Assembly: GCF_000421545.1 (NCBI RefSeq)
Contig: NZ_ATXF01000006.1
Coordinates: 1 to 64,000, forward strand
Length of the DNA: 64,000 nucleotides
DNA from: Agromyces italicus DSM 16388
GTDB taxonomy: Bacteria; Actinomycetota; Actinomycetes; Actinomycetales; Microbacteriaceae
Reading direction: 5' to 3'
In this document: piece by piece, positions 9,570 through 18,756 of the stretch
Layout: the number at the start of each line of letters is the position of its first letter
Position numbering within the stretch: position 1 is the first letter of the stretch
The notes under the pieces: generated by a model
Told to the model about the DNA's origin: nothing
Databases searched by the model: none
What the model saw: the letters and a program-made list of their open reading frames with translations, nothing else
Program-made: the position numbers and the translations under genes

Positions 9570-10762
9570 CACGAACCTCCCTTGGTTTCGTTGTCAGCCC
9601 TCGACGTCGAGGGAATGGGTGCAGGGCGAGCGGATGCCGGGGCATCGCGCTCCTCCGCCGGTGCCGGCGAAGTCTTGTTCGCCGCGTCGGGCGAGATCGG
9701 GGTCGCCGCGTCGGGCGAGGTCGGGCTCGTGGCATCCGGCGATGCCTCGATGCCGCGGCCACGGCGGCGCGAGCGGAACGTCGTCGCCGAGTACGCGACG
9801 GCGAGGATGATGATCGCGCCCTGCACCGCGTCGCGGTACGTCGAGGGCACACCGGCGAAGTTGAGCACAGTGAAGAGCGCTTCGAGAGCGAAGGCGCCGG
9901 CGGCCGCCGCGACCACCCAGCCGCGCCCGCCGCCGAGCACGACGCCGCCGAGCACGACCGCGGTGATCGCGATGAACTCGTAGCCGCGCCCGACCGAGGG
10001 GTGCACACCCGCGTACCCGACGAGCAGCACGCCGGCGACGGTCGCCGAGAGCGAGGAGATCATGAAGGTCGACGTCTTCACCCACCAGTTGCGGGTGCCC
10101 GAGAAGCGGGCCGTCGTCGGGTTGTCGCCGAGGGCGATGATCGTGCGCCCGAAGGGCCGTTTCGAGAACCAGATCGCGGCGGCCAGCACCACCGCGAGCA
10201 CCACGACCGACCAGGGCAGGATGTCGATGACGGGGATGCCGCGGATGCCGCCGCGGCCGATCTCGCGGAATCCGTCGGCGGGGTTGCCCGTCGCCGCGCC
10301 GCCCGTCCAGTAGAGGGTGCCGCCGAGCAGCGCGAGCATCATGCCGAGTGTGACGATGAAGCTCGGAACCTTGAGCAGCGTGACGATGAGTCCGTTGACG
10401 AGGCCGATGAAGGCGCCGAACGCGAGCATGAGCGCGAGCACCGGCAGCGACTTCGCCTCGTCCTGGCCGATCAGGTTGCCGGCGATCACGACCTGGGCGG
10501 TCACGACCGAGCCCATCGAGAGGTCGAACTCGCCGCCGACGATGACGAAGTACTGGCCGATCGCGACGATCGCGACGGGGGCGACGCGCTGGACGAAGCG
10601 GATGAACTGCGACGGTTCGGCGAACGACGGGTTCAGTACCGCCATCGCGATGAGCAGCACGATGAGGAGGAGGAACACGGCGCCGCGCGGGCTCACGAGC
10701 GTACGGCCGAGTGCGGCGAGGCGGGCTCCCGCGCTCGGGCGTTCGGAGGTCACGGCGCTCAT
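9569..10762 (-). CDS. CUT2-family sugar ABC transporter permease
   Basis: The 397-residue product starts at MSAVTSERPS (ATG 10762), overlapping the previous gene by ATGA. About ten hydrophobic segments fit the RbsC-type permease. The family signature EFDLSMGSVV and the segment ALGDNPTTARFSGTRNWW (the GxNxxAAxxSGI-like cytoplasmic loop) are present. The last 60 residues are a hydrophilic Ser/Pro/Asp-rich tail with the repeated pattern SPDA-T (PDATSPTSPDAATPISPDAA), unusual for the family and probably cytosolic. It would pair with the permease of the next gene as a heterodimer driven by the RbsA-like ATPase. Confidence 0.92.
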   Translation of the reverse strand: MSAVTSERPSAGARLAALGRTLVSPRGAVFLLLIVLLIAMAVLNPSFAEPSQFIRFVQRVAPVAIVAIGQYFVIVGGEFDLSMGSVVTAQVVIAGNLIGQDEAKSLPVLALMLAFGAFIGLVNGLIVTLLKVPSFIVTLGMMLALLGGTLYWTGGAATGNPADGFREIGRGGIRGIPVIDILPWSVVVLAVVLAAAIWFSKRPFGRTIIALGDNPTTARFSGTRNWWVKTSTFMISSLSATVAGVLLVGYAGVHPSVGRGYEFIAITAVVLGGVVLGGGRGWVVAAAAGAFALEALFTVLNFAGVPSTYRDAVQGAIIILAVAYSATTFRSRRRGRGIEASPDATSPTSPDAATPISPDAANKTSPAPAEERDAPASARPAPIPSTSRADNETKGGS

Positions 10763-11835
10763 GCCGCGCCTCCCTTCGGTGCATCGGCGGCGGCGACGGG
10801 TTCGGCCTGCGCGGGAGGCTCGGCGCCCGCGCTGAATCTCGGTCGTCGCCGGTCGACCGAACGGCTCGTGTACACGGCGACCGCCGCGACGATGACGACG
10901 CCGCGCACCACGTCTTTCAGGAACGGGTTCACCTGCATGACGCTCATCACGTTGTCGACGACCGCGAAGATCGCGACGCCGCCGATGGTGCCCCAGATCG
11001 AGCCGCGGCCGCCCATGAGCAGGGTGCCGCCGAGCACGACCGCGGCGATCGAGAGCAGGTCGTAGCCGCCCTGGGTGCCGACGACCGGGCTGCCGACCCC
11101 GAGCCGGCTCGCGAGGAGCAGCCCCGCGAGGGCCGCGGTCACCGAGCACAGCACATGCGCGACGATGAGCGGGCGAGCCGTGCGGATGCCGGAGAGGCGG
11201 GCCACCTGCTCGTTGCCACCGACGGCGAACATGTGGTTGCCGGTCCGGGTGCGGGCGAGGAAGAAGGCGGCGAGGAGCGCGACGGCGAGCATGATCAGCG
11301 TCGACACGGGCACCGGGCCCACACCTGTCGCACCGATCAGCTGGAACTCCCACGGCACCTCCCCGCTCGTGCCCTTGTAGTTCGAGTCGAGGTAGCCCTT
11401 GATGATGAGTCCTGTGCCGAGCGTCGCGATGAAACCGTTCACCTTGAGCTTCGTGACGATGAGCCCGTTCGCGAGCCCGATGAGCACCGCCACGACGAGC
11501 ACCACGAGCACCGCGAAAGGGATGTTCGCCGGATCGCCCGCCATCAGCTCGGCCGCGATGAGGCTCGAGAGGCTCACGACGTAGGGCACCGAGAGGTCGA
11601 GCGAGGCGCAGAGGATGACGAGGGTCTGCCCGATGGCGACGAAGCCGAGCACGCTCATGCCGGTGAGGATGTCGCGGATGTTGCCGGCGCTGAAGAAGTT
11701 GCGGCCCTCGGCTCCGACGAGGACGGCGCCGATGACGATGACGGCGACGAGGGCGATGCCGACGATGAGGCTCGAGTCGAGCCGGCGGCGGGAGCCGGTG
11801 CGGCGCGGGGCGCGGGTGGGGGTGGTGGTGCTCAT
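10759..11835 (-). CDS. CUT2-family sugar ABC transporter permease (second subunit)
   Basis: The product has 358 residues from ATG 11835, with ATGA overlaps at both ends. The N-terminus is basic (TRAPRRTGSRRR), followed by about nine or ten membrane segments. The signature ASLDLSVPYVVSLSSL matches the loop seen in RbsC-like proteins, and FAVGGNEQVARLSGIR is the coupling region that contacts the ATPase. A hydrophilic, Pro/Ala-rich tail of about 30 residues follows the last helix. Two non-identical permeases with one ATPase and one binding protein is a common arrangement for xylose-, rhamnose- or inositol-type CUT2 systems. Confidence 0.92.
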   Translation of the reverse strand: MSTTTPTRAPRRTGSRRRLDSSLIVGIALVAVIVIGAVLVGAEGRNFFSAGNIRDILTGMSVLGFVAIGQTLVILCASLDLSVPYVVSLSSLIAAELMAGDPANIPFAVLVVLVVAVLIGLANGLIVTKLKVNGFIATLGTGLIIKGYLDSNYKGTSGEVPWEFQLIGATGVGPVPVSTLIMLAVALLAAFFLARTRTGNHMFAVGGNEQVARLSGIRTARPLIVAHVLCSVTAALAGLLLASRLGVGSPVVGTQGGYDLLSIAAVVLGGTLLMGGRGSIWGTIGGVAIFAVVDNVMSVMQVNPFLKDVVRGVVIVAAVAVYTSRSVDRRRPRFSAGAEPPAQAEPVAAADAPKGGAA

Positions 11836-13337
11836 CGCAACTCCTCTCCCCCGACGCGCAGTGTTCCGGTGGCGGCACCGAGGATGGTGGCCTCGTCGCT
11901 GCGCGCCGGCAGCTCGGCCGAGGCGCGTCCGTCGTGCATGACGATGATGCGGTCGGACATGCCGATCACCTCGGGGAGCTCGGACGAGATCATGAGGATG
12001 GCGACCCCTTCTTTCGCGAGTCGACGCATGAGGGTGTAGACGGCGACCTTCGCGCCGACGTCGATGCCGCGGGTCGGCTCGTCGAGCAGCACCACGCGGG
12101 GTTTCGTGGCGAGCCACTTCGCGAGCACGACCTTCTGCTGGTTGCCGCCCGAGAGGTACTGCACCTCCTGGTCGAGGCCGCGGGAGGCGAGTTCGAGCGA
12201 CGAGAAGACGCCAGGCAGTTCGCGCCGGGTGTCACGGGTGCGTCGCGAGAACACCGATCTGATGACGAGGAGCGCGTTGTCGGCGATCGACTGGCCCAGC
12301 GCGAGGCCCTGCGCCTTGCGGTCCTCGGTGATGAGGGCGAGACCCCGTCTCACCGCCTCGCGGACCGTGCCGAGCCGCACGGTCTCGCCGTCGAGGCGCA
12401 TCTCGCCACGGGTGAAGGGCGCCACGCCGAACACCGCCTCGACGAGCTCGGTGCGCCCCGAGCCCTGGAGCCCTGCGACCCCGACGATCTCGCCCGCGCG
12501 CAGCTCGAGGTCGACCCCGTCGACGTACGCGTTGCCTGCACCGCGGAGCTCGAGACGCGGCTCGCCGATCGCGGTGCCCGACTCGGCCGCGGGGAAGTAC
12601 GCGGAGATCGGGCGGCCGACCATCCGGCGCACGAGCTCGTCGGTGTCGAGCTCGGCGGCCGGCCCGCTCGAGACGAGCGCGCCGTCCTTCAGCACCGTGA
12701 TCGTGTCGCAGAGGTCGAAGATCTCCTTCAGCCGGTGCGAGACGTAGAGGATCGCGACCCCGCGCGCCTGGAGCCGACGCACGATCGTGTAGAGCAGCGC
12801 GACCTCGTGGTCTGCGAGCGCCGCGGTCGGCTCGTCCATCTGGATGACGCGGGCATCGACCGAGAGCGCCTTCACGATCTCGACGATCTGCTGCTCGGCG
12901 ACCGTAAGGGTGCGCACCGGGGCATCCGCCTCGATCGAATCGATGCCGAGCTCGGCGAGGAGCGCCCGGGTCTCGGCGAGCATCGCCTTCTTGTCGACGA
13001 GGCCGTGGCGCCTTGGCTCGCGACCGAGGAACACGTTCTGCGCCACGGTGCGCTCGGGCAGCAGGTTGAACTCCTGGAAGACGGTGGCGAGACCCTGCCG
13101 CGCGGCCTGCACCGGGTGGCTGAACTCGACCTCGCCGCCGCCGAGCGTGACGGTGCCCGCGTCGCGTTCGTAGACGCCCGCGAGGATCTTCATGAAGGTC
13201 GACTTGCCCGCACCGTTCTCGCCGACGAGCCCGTGCACCTCGCCGGCGTGGAGCGTGAGGCCCACCCCGCGCAGTACGGTCACCCCGAAGAACGACTTCT
13301 CGAGGCCCTCGGCCACGAGGACCACCTCGCCGGTCAT
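11832..13337 (-). CDS. Sugar ABC transporter ATP-binding protein (RbsA-like, two NBDs)
   Basis: The 501-residue length is typical of the fused two-domain ATPases of CUT2 importers. The N-terminal domain has Walker A GENGAGKST (39-47), a Q-loop (TVFQEFNLLPE), signature LTVAEQQ and Walker B VIQMDEPTAAL. The C-terminal domain has a degenerate Walker A (GLQGSGRTEL), signature YLSGGNQQK and Walker B VVLLDEPTRGIDVG, as usual in RbsA/MglA. Translation starts at ATG 13337 and overlaps the Gfo/Idh stop by ATGA. The protein powers the two permeases encoded directly downstream. Confidence 0.95.
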   Translation of the reverse strand: MTGEVVLVAEGLEKSFFGVTVLRGVGLTLHAGEVHGLVGENGAGKSTFMKILAGVYERDAGTVTLGGGEVEFSHPVQAARQGLATVFQEFNLLPERTVAQNVFLGREPRRHGLVDKKAMLAETRALLAELGIDSIEADAPVRTLTVAEQQIVEIVKALSVDARVIQMDEPTAALADHEVALLYTIVRRLQARGVAILYVSHRLKEIFDLCDTITVLKDGALVSSGPAAELDTDELVRRMVGRPISAYFPAAESGTAIGEPRLELRGAGNAYVDGVDLELRAGEIVGVAGLQGSGRTELVEAVFGVAPFTRGEMRLDGETVRLGTVREAVRRGLALITEDRKAQGLALGQSIADNALLVIRSVFSRRTRDTRRELPGVFSSLELASRGLDQEVQYLSGGNQQKVVLAKWLATKPRVVLLDEPTRGIDVGAKVAVYTLMRRLAKEGVAILMISSELPEVIGMSDRIIVMHDGRASAELPARSDEATILGAATGTLRVGGEELR

Positions 13338-14440
13338 ACGGGCACCTCCACCCAGTCGCGTCGTTCAGCCGAGGCGAGGACCGCCTCGGTGAGGCGCACG
13401 GCGCGCAGCCCGTCGGCGAAGCGCGGCAGTCCGTCGGGCGAGGCGCCGTCGATGGCCGCGTAGGCATCGGCGACGAAGGCGTTGAACGCGTCTTGGTAGC
13501 CCATCGGGTGGCCGGCCGGCACGACGGCCAGCCGAGCGGCATCGGCGCTCAGGCGACTCGCGTCGCGTTCGATGACGCTGGATGCCTCGGTGCGCCCGAG
13601 CCAGAGGGTGTCGGGCCGCTCCTGCTCGAAGCGCACGCTCGCGTCGGTGCCGGCGAGCTCGATCGTGAGGGCGTTCTTGCGACCCGGGGCGACCTGCGAG
13701 ACGAGCAGGGTGCCGAGTGCGCCCGAGTCGAGCTCGACGACGAGGGCGACCAGGTCTTCGGTCTCGATGCCCGAATGGGTGGCGCGGTCGGCGTAGACGG
13801 TGCGACTCGCGGCGTTCAGCCGCGCGATGCGCTCGCCCGCGACGAACTCGACGAGGTCGACGAGGTGCGAGCCGATATCGGCGAAGGCTCGCGAGGGGCC
13901 GCCGACGGCCCGGTCGACCCGCCAGTCGTCGTCGTGCGGGGCGGCCAGCCAGTCTTGCAGGTACGAGCCGTTGACGCTCAGGAGCCGGCCGGTCTCACCG
14001 GCGGCAACGCGGGCCCGCGCCTCGCGCGCCATCGGGTGGAAGCGGTAGACGAACGGCACCGCGGCGACGAGGCCCCGCTCGCCGGCGAGGGCCACGAGTT
14101 CGGCGGCGTCGGCCGCGGTGGTGGCGAGCGGCTTCTCGCAGATGACGTGCTTGCCGGCTTCGAGCGCCGCCCGTGCGAAGCCCGCGTGGGTCGCATTCGG
14201 GGTGCAGATGTGCACGATCTCGACGGCCGGGTCGGCGAGCAGGGCTTCGAGCGAGTCGAATGCGGTGCCGAGCCCGAGTCGATCGGCGGCCGTGGCCGCC
14301 CGATCGGGCGAGGAGGAGGCGGCGCCGACGAGTTCGGCCCTCGCCGCCCTGGCCGCGCGCGAGTGCACAGCGGCCATGAAGCCGCCTCCGACGAAGCCGG
14401 CACGTTTCGTGCGGGCTGGGGCGGTGACGTCCGTTGTCAT
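13334..14440 (-). CDS. Gfo/Idh/MocA-family NAD(P)-dependent sugar oxidoreductase
   Basis: This is the first gene of the operon. The start is uncertain: ATG 14440 gives 368 residues beginning MTTDVTAPART, while ATG 14467 adds nine residues and abuts the palindrome upstream; neither has a clear Shine-Dalgarno. The N-terminal Rossmann fold shows AGFVGGGFMAAVHSRA, then EIVHICTPNATHAGFARAAL and the family motif CEKPLA with the conserved Lys. The middle holds IGSHLVDLVEFVAG, where the His is the usual catalytic residue. Members oxidise a sugar or inositol hydroxyl to a ketone. The two TIM-barrel enzymes downstream could rearrange that keto product. Confidence 0.9.
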   Translation of the reverse strand: MTTDVTAPARTKRAGFVGGGFMAAVHSRAARAARAELVGAASSSPDRAATAADRLGLGTAFDSLEALLADPAVEIVHICTPNATHAGFARAALEAGKHVICEKPLATTAADAAELVALAGERGLVAAVPFVYRFHPMAREARARVAAGETGRLLSVNGSYLQDWLAAPHDDDWRVDRAVGGPSRAFADIGSHLVDLVEFVAGERIARLNAASRTVYADRATHSGIETEDLVALVVELDSGALGTLLVSQVAPGRKNALTIELAGTDASVRFEQERPDTLWLGRTEASSVIERDASRLSADAARLAVVPAGHPMGYQDAFNAFVADAYAAIDGASPDGLPRFADGLRAVRLTEAVLASAERRDWVEVPV

Positions 14441-14467
14441 GGGGACATGCTGACACACACCCGACAT

Positions 14468-14491
14468 CTTTTGCTAGGCATTCGGCAAAAG
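14468..14491. promoter_or_regulatory. Candidate ROK operator in the divergent promoter region
   Basis: CTTTTGC (14468-14474) and GCAAAAG (14485-14491) are perfect 7-bp inverted arms 10 bp apart, in the only AT-rich patch between the Gfo/Idh operon and the ROK gene. Position and symmetry suit an operator for the adjacent ROK repressor acting on both directions. Binding is inferred. Confidence 0.55.
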
Positions 14492-14556
14492 TTGTTCGCC
14501 CAGGATCAACATGTCGCTCGTGTCGGTGGCGAAGTCGGTGTGCTTTACTCAGTGGC

Positions 14557-15744
14557 ATGGTCGACATCAGCCGCGGATCGGCGCTCGGAACGTCAGGGGC
14601 GAGCGAACTGTTCCAGCTGCTGCGCGACGGCGCCCCGCGCACGCGCGCCTCGCTCGCGCAGTCGACCGGCCTCGCCCGCTCGACCATCGCCGCGCGGGTC
14701 GACGAGCTCATGCGCCTCGGCCTCGTCTCCCCCGTCGCCGACGCCGCCTCGACCGGCGGCAGGCCCCCGTCGCAGTTCGCGCTGAACCCGGCGGCTCGCA
14801 TCGTGCTCGCCGCCGACCTCGGCGCCTCGCACGCGACCCTCGCCGTCACCGACCTCGCCGGCACCGTGCTCGCCGAGCACTCGCAACCCATGGACATCGC
14901 CCAGGGCCCCGAGCCCGTGCTCGGCTGGATGGTCGAGCAGGGGCTCGCCCTGATCGAGGGCCTCGGCCGCGACCGGCACGAGCTCGTCGCGATCGGCATC
15001 GGCGTGCCCGGCCCCGTCGAGCACTCGACCGGACGCCCCGTGAACCCGCCCATCATGCCCGGATGGGACCGCTTCGACGTGCCCGGCTGGGTGCAGCAGC
15101 ACCTCGAGGTGCCCGTGCTGGTCGACAACGACGTCAACATCATGGCGCTCGGCGAGCAGGCGATCGCCTGGCCGCAGACCGAGCACCTGATGTTCGTGAA
15201 GGTCGCTACCGGCATCGGCTCGGGCATCATCTCGGGCGGGCTGCTGCAGCGCGGCGCCCAGGGCATCGCGGGCGACATCGGGCACATCCGTGTGGCCCGC
15301 GGCAGCGAGGTGCCCTGCCACTGCGGCAATCGCGGATGCCTCGAGGCCCTCGCCTCCGGCCCCGCCATCGCGCGGGCGCTGCGCGAGCAGGGCCTCGACG
15401 CGGCATCCGGCAGCGACGTGGTCGAACTCGTGAAACGCGGCGACATCGACGCGATCCAGGCGGTGCGCCAGGCCGGACGCGACATCGGCGAGGTGCTGAC
15501 CGCGTGCGTGAGCTTCGTGAATCCCTCGGTCATCGCGATCGGCGGGTCGATGGCCCGCGCGGGCGAGCACCTCATCGCGGGCGTCCGCGAGGTCGTCTAC
15601 ACGCGGTCGATGCCGCTCGCGACCGAGCATCTGGCGATCGTGCAGTCGGCCGCGGCCGAGAACGCGGCCGTGCTCGGCGCCGCGATGCTCGCCATCCACC
15701 ACGCGCTCTCGCCCGAGGGCATCGACGCGCTCGCCGCGCGCTGA
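14557..15744 (+). CDS. ROK-family transcriptional regulator
   Basis: The 395-residue product starts MVDISRGSALGTSGASELFQ (ATG 14557). The N-terminal winged helix-turn-helix (about 15-75: TRASLAQSTGLARSTIAARVDEL) is followed by a ROK sugar-kinase-like domain with the ATPase-like DLGASHATLAVTDL. The zinc motif CHCGNRGCLE (about 254-263) has the Cys spacing of the family consensus, and GVPGPVEHSTG and DNDVNIMALGE are the sugar-site segments. Divergent orientation to the sugar operon and the palindrome between them suggest it represses that operon until its sugar ligand appears. This is inferred from family and position. Confidence 0.93.
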   Translation: MVDISRGSALGTSGASELFQLLRDGAPRTRASLAQSTGLARSTIAARVDELMRLGLVSPVADAASTGGRPPSQFALNPAARIVLAADLGASHATLAVTDLAGTVLAEHSQPMDIAQGPEPVLGWMVEQGLALIEGLGRDRHELVAIGIGVPGPVEHSTGRPVNPPIMPGWDRFDVPGWVQQHLEVPVLVDNDVNIMALGEQAIAWPQTEHLMFVKVATGIGSGIISGGLLQRGAQGIAGDIGHIRVARGSEVPCHCGNRGCLEALASGPAIARALREQGLDAASGSDVVELVKRGDIDAIQAVRQAGRDIGEVLTACVSFVNPSVIAIGGSMARAGEHLIAGVREVVYTRSMPLATEHLAIVQSAAAENAAVLGAAMLAIHHALSPEGIDALAAR

Positions 15745-15791
15745 CCCCGCGGCATCCCGCTGCGTCCCGCTGCTCGCACCCGGCGGCATGC

Positions 15792-15878
15792 GTGCCGAAC
15801 TCAGGAACAGCACGGTGTCGCACGGCGTGCCGCCGCCCGACACGCCGCGACACGCCCCATCCTTCCTGAGTTCTGCAC
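15792..15878. repeat. Nested inverted repeat between ROK and DUF1294 genes
   Basis: Outer arms are GTGCCGAACTCAGGAA (15792-15807) and TTCCTGAGTTCTGCAC (15863-15878), 16 bp with one mismatch. Inner arms GTGTCGCACGGCGTG (15815-15829) and CACGCCGCGACAC (15841-15853) match apart from a 2-nt insertion. The spacer lies between two converging genes. Its architecture is like the repeats at 22949 and 24835. Confidence 0.75.
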
Positions 15879-15958
15879 ACGGGCGGCTGTGCGGGCAGCT
15901 GTGCGGGCAGCCGTGCGAGAGCTGTGCGGGCGGCCGTGCGGGCGGCGACCCTCGACGG

Positions 15959-16390
15959 TTACCGGGCGGTGAGGGGCCAGACCACGAGCACCGCGAGCGC
16001 GAGGAGGTTCAGCACGACGCCCGCCCAGAAGACCCGGCGGAAGCTGCGCTTGCGCGTCTTGTGCCGGAACAGCTGCTGCGCGACGAGCGCGCCGGGCCAG
16101 CCGCCCGCGAGGTCGACGAAGTGCAGGGCTCGCTCGGGCACCCTGCCCGTCGACCGCTTCGCCGCCGCCTTGTCGAGCCCGTAGGCCGCGAAGGCGACGA
16201 GCGAGCACAGCCCGTACCAGGCGCCGACCCACCACGCCACCGCCGCGAGCGCGAGAGCGGTGGCGAGCAGCAGGGCGAAGCCGACGAGCACCCCCCAGCT
16301 GAGCGCCGCGGGCAGCGGACGCGAGAGGTCGCGATCGCCCTGCACCGCGCGCGACGCCCCGCGCGACACCGTTCTCTGATCACCTGGCAT
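15959..16390 (-). CDS. DUF1294 small membrane protein
   Basis: The 143-residue product starts at ATG 16390; TACGAT lies 7 nt upstream, so the transcript may be leaderless. After a basic cytoplasmic N-terminus there are about three hydrophobic helices. The DUF1294 core is clear: [45 protein letters not shown] (read in parts), containing the conserved DK, R-x-P-E, GGxPGA and HK motifs. Function is unknown; relatives are sometimes fused to a cold-shock domain, which is absent here. It is divergent from the YqaJ-like gene with only 42 bases between starts. Confidence 0.85.
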   Translation of the reverse strand: MPGDQRTVSRGASRAVQGDRDLSRPLPAALSWGVLVGFALLLATALALAAVAWWVGAWYGLCSLVAFAAYGLDKAAAKRSTGRVPERALHFVDLAGGWPGALVAQQLFRHKTRKRSFRRVFWAGVVLNLLALAVLVVWPLTAR

Positions 16391-16420
16391 GCCGTCGATC
16401 GTACGGCGTGCGGGGGCGAG

Positions 16421-16426
16421 TACGCT
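16421..16426 (+). promoter_or_regulatory. -10 hexamer TACGCT for a leaderless transcript
   Basis: TACGCT ends 6 nt before the GTG start at 16433, which would place transcription initiation at or next to the start codon. The diverging DUF1294 gene has TACGAT 7 nt before its ATG (16398-16403, minus strand). Confidence 0.55.
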
Positions 16427-16432
16427 CGGAGG

Positions 16433-17128
16433 GTGCCAGAACCATTCGCCCTCTTCGATCTCGAGGGCGACACGTGGGCGCCGCCGGCCGAACCCCGTCC
16501 GAGGCATCCGCATGAGACCCGCATCGTCGCCGACTCGGGCGACCGCGTGGCGTGGCTGCGCGCGCGGGCGCAGGGCATCACCGCGACCGACGCGGCCAAG
16601 CTCGCCACCCGCGAGTCGGTGCGCACCGCCGCGCACGAGAAGCTGCACGGCGGCCGCCGCAGCTTCGGGGGCAGCCGGTACACCGACCACGGTCGCGCCC
16701 GCGAACCCGTGATCGCCGAGTGGGTCCGTCAGACCCACGGGCTCGCGCCGTCGACCCTGCTGTTCCACTCCGAGTTCGAACGCCGCCACCTCGCGACGCC
16801 CGACGGGCTGGGCGTCGCCGCGAACGGCACGCTCGAGCTGTGCGAGATCAAGACGACCTCGAAGCCCTGGCGCGGCATCCCCCGCGGCTACCTGCGGCAG
16901 GTGTGGTGGCAGCAGTACGTGCTCGGCGCCGAGCGCACCCTCGTCGTCTGGGAGGAGCACGCCGACTTCGTGCCCGTCGACGACGAGCCGAAGTCCCGCT
17001 GGGTCGACCGCGACGACGACCAGATCGAGATCCTCGTCGGCCTCGCGAACGAGTTGCTGCGAGCGATCCGCTCCGACCCCGGTGCCGTCGACCCGCGAGC
17101 GGTCTACCGCCCGGGGGCGCTCGCGTGA
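16433..17128 (+). CDS. YqaJ-type viral recombinase/exonuclease family protein
   Basis: The 231-residue product starts at GTG 16433. After about 45 residues the lambda-exonuclease-like core appears: [32 protein letters not shown] (the G-x-x-x-E/P helix), [22 protein letters not shown] (PD-(D/E)xK nuclease motif with D, E and K) and [22 protein letters not shown] (the Q residue helix). Such proteins act as 5'-3' exonucleases with phage annealing proteins, but chromosomal single-gene versions occur in actinobacteria without phage neighbours, as here. The following hydrolase gene overlaps it by GTGA. Its cellular role is unknown. Confidence 0.85.
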   Translation: MPEPFALFDLEGDTWAPPAEPRPRHPHETRIVADSGDRVAWLRARAQGITATDAAKLATRESVRTAAHEKLHGGRRSFGGSRYTDHGRAREPVIAEWVRQTHGLAPSTLLFHSEFERRHLATPDGLGVAANGTLELCEIKTTSKPWRGIPRGYLRQVWWQQYVLGAERTLVVWEEHADFVPVDDEPKSRWVDRDDDQIEILVGLANELLRAIRSDPGAVDPRAVYRPGALA

Positions 17129-17943
17129 CGACGCTCCTGCTGCACGGCCTCGGCGCCGACCGCAGACAGCCGCTCGAACTCCTCGCGCCCGTCGTCCGGT
17201 CGGTCGCGGGCGACGACGAACTCGTCATCGCCCCCGACGTGCGGGCCCACGGCGGCTACCTCACGGTCGGCGAACCCGCCGACTTCGCGCTCGACCGCCT
17301 CGCGGCCGAGATCGCGGCGACGGTTCGCGAACAGGTCGAGGATGCCACGGGGCGACCGCTCGACGACAGCGGACCGCTCACCGTGCTCGGCATCTCGATG
17401 GGTGCGGCGATCACCCTGCGACTGGCGCTCGACGAGCTGCTGCCGATCGACCGCGCGGTGTTCGTCCGGCCGGCCTTCGACGACCGGTCGCTGCCCGACA
17501 ACCTGCGGGTCTTCCCCGTCATCGGGCAGTTGCTCGTCGACGCCGGCGCCGCGGGTGCGGCCGAGTTCCGCGAGCGCGAGATCTTCCACCGCATCGAGGC
17601 CGAGTCACCCGCGGGGGCGAAGGGGCTGCTCACGCAGTTCACCTCGCCCGACGCCGCGCGCCGCGCGATGCGGCTGATCGAGATCCCGCGCAACCGGGCC
17701 TTCACGAGCGACGACGAGCTCGCCCGGCTCGCACCCCGAGGCATCCGATCGCTCGTCGTCGCCGCCCCCCGCGACCCCGTGCACCCGGTACCCATCGCCG
17801 AGCGCTGGGCCATCGGTCTCGAGGCGCCGCTCGTCATGCTCACCGCGCGCGACGACGGGCAGGCGCAGCAGAACGAGGTGCTCGGGCGGCAGCTCGCGCG
17901 CTGGCTCGAGGCGAGCGACGCCCGACGGGCGAAGCGGGACTGA
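17125..17943 (+). CDS. Alpha/beta-hydrolase
   Basis: The product has 272 residues from GTG 17125, overlapping the previous stop (GTGA). The fold markers are the oxyanion-hole [13 protein letters not shown] at the N-terminus, nucleophile elbow GISMG (Ser91) and a late strand with [15 protein letters not shown] containing the likely Asp and a nearby His. A helical cap lies between about residues 120 and 190. Substrate is unknown; the fold is shared by esterases, lactonases and dehalogenases. Tight coupling to the YqaJ-like nuclease gene is probably co-transcription rather than a functional link. Confidence 0.85.
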   Translation: MTTLLLHGLGADRRQPLELLAPVVRSVAGDDELVIAPDVRAHGGYLTVGEPADFALDRLAAEIAATVREQVEDATGRPLDDSGPLTVLGISMGAAITLRLALDELLPIDRAVFVRPAFDDRSLPDNLRVFPVIGQLLVDAGAAGAAEFREREIFHRIEAESPAGAKGLLTQFTSPDAARRAMRLIEIPRNRAFTSDDELARLAPRGIRSLVVAAPRDPVHPVPIAERWAIGLEAPLVMLTARDDGQAQQNEVLGRQLARWLEASDARRAKRD

Positions 17944-17969
17944 AGCCTCCGGGGCCGCGACCGACCTGC

Positions 17970-18662
17970 TCAGACCACGGTCGGGGTCAGCTCGTGGTCG
18001 CCGCCCGCGGGCACCTCCGGCGCTCCCGCACGATCCGCCCGGCCGAGCCGGCTGAGGCCGACCACCCCTGAACCGACCAGCAGGATGAACGCCGCGATGG
18101 CGATGACGTACACGGTGACGCCCTCGTACCCGACGCCGGGGCTCACCGCGGGGTCGAGGAACGGGTAGGGGTACCAGCCGACGATCGCCCCGCGGATCAT
18201 CGTGTAGACCGCCCAGACGATCGGGAACGCCGCGATCCACCAGAGTCGGCTCCACGCGACGCGGCCTCGGCCGGGCGCCAGCACCCAGTCGAGCACGAGG
18301 TAGAGGGGCGCCCACACGTGCAGGATCTCGTTCGACCACGGCAGGGTGGTGGCCTGATCGAGCGAGATGTCGCGCAGCAGCAGGTTGTACACGACGAGCG
18401 TCGTCGCCATGTAGGTCGTCACGCAAGCCCGCACGAGATCGAAGAGGGGCGGGTCGCTCGCCCGGCGGAAGGCGTACACGGCGCCGACGAGCAACACGAC
18501 CGCGGACACCCCGTTCGAGAGGATCGTGAAGAAACTGAAGAAGTTCACGACGAAGACGGTGGGGTCGGGAACCATCGACAGACTCTTTGCGAACTGCCCC
18601 ACGATGGCGACGATGATCGCCGCGGCCGCCGCGACTCGTAGGACTCCGAAGGTTCGACGCAC
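17970..18662 (-). CDS. Pr6Pr family membrane protein (copy 1)
   Basis: The 230-residue product is read from GTG 18662, preceded by GAAGGGTGG; the ATG at about residue 30 would cut the first helix. Six or so membrane helices and the family pattern NFFSFFTILSN, DLVRACVTTYMATTLVVYN, LPWSNEILHVWAPLYLVLDW, FPIVWAVYTMIRGAIVGWYPYPFLD identify the Pr6Pr/FAR-17a-AIG1-like group. Function is unknown in bacteria; eukaryotic relatives hydrolyse fatty-acid esters of hydroxy fatty acids. A diverged paralogue lies at 48010-48774. The gene converges on the hydrolase and diverges from the MDR oxidoreductase. Confidence 0.85.
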   Translation of the reverse strand: MRRTFGVLRVAAAAAIIVAIVGQFAKSLSMVPDPTVFVVNFFSFFTILSNGVSAVVLLVGAVYAFRRASDPPLFDLVRACVTTYMATTLVVYNLLLRDISLDQATTLPWSNEILHVWAPLYLVLDWVLAPGRGRVAWSRLWWIAAFPIVWAVYTMIRGAIVGWYPYPFLDPAVSPGVGYEGVTVYVIAIAAFILLVGSGVVGLSRLGRADRAGAPEVPAGGDHELTPTVV

Positions 18663-18756
18663 GATCCACCCTTCCAGGCCGCCCCCGCGACGACACTCCT
18701 CGCAGCATAGCCACGGCGGGCAGAATGGAGCCAGACCTACGACGGAAGGCACGGGC

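Noticed and set aside
9539..13463. Several plus-strand open frames opposite the sugar ABC operon
   Set aside because: All are antisense to well-supported permease and ATPase genes and show low-complexity charged translations.
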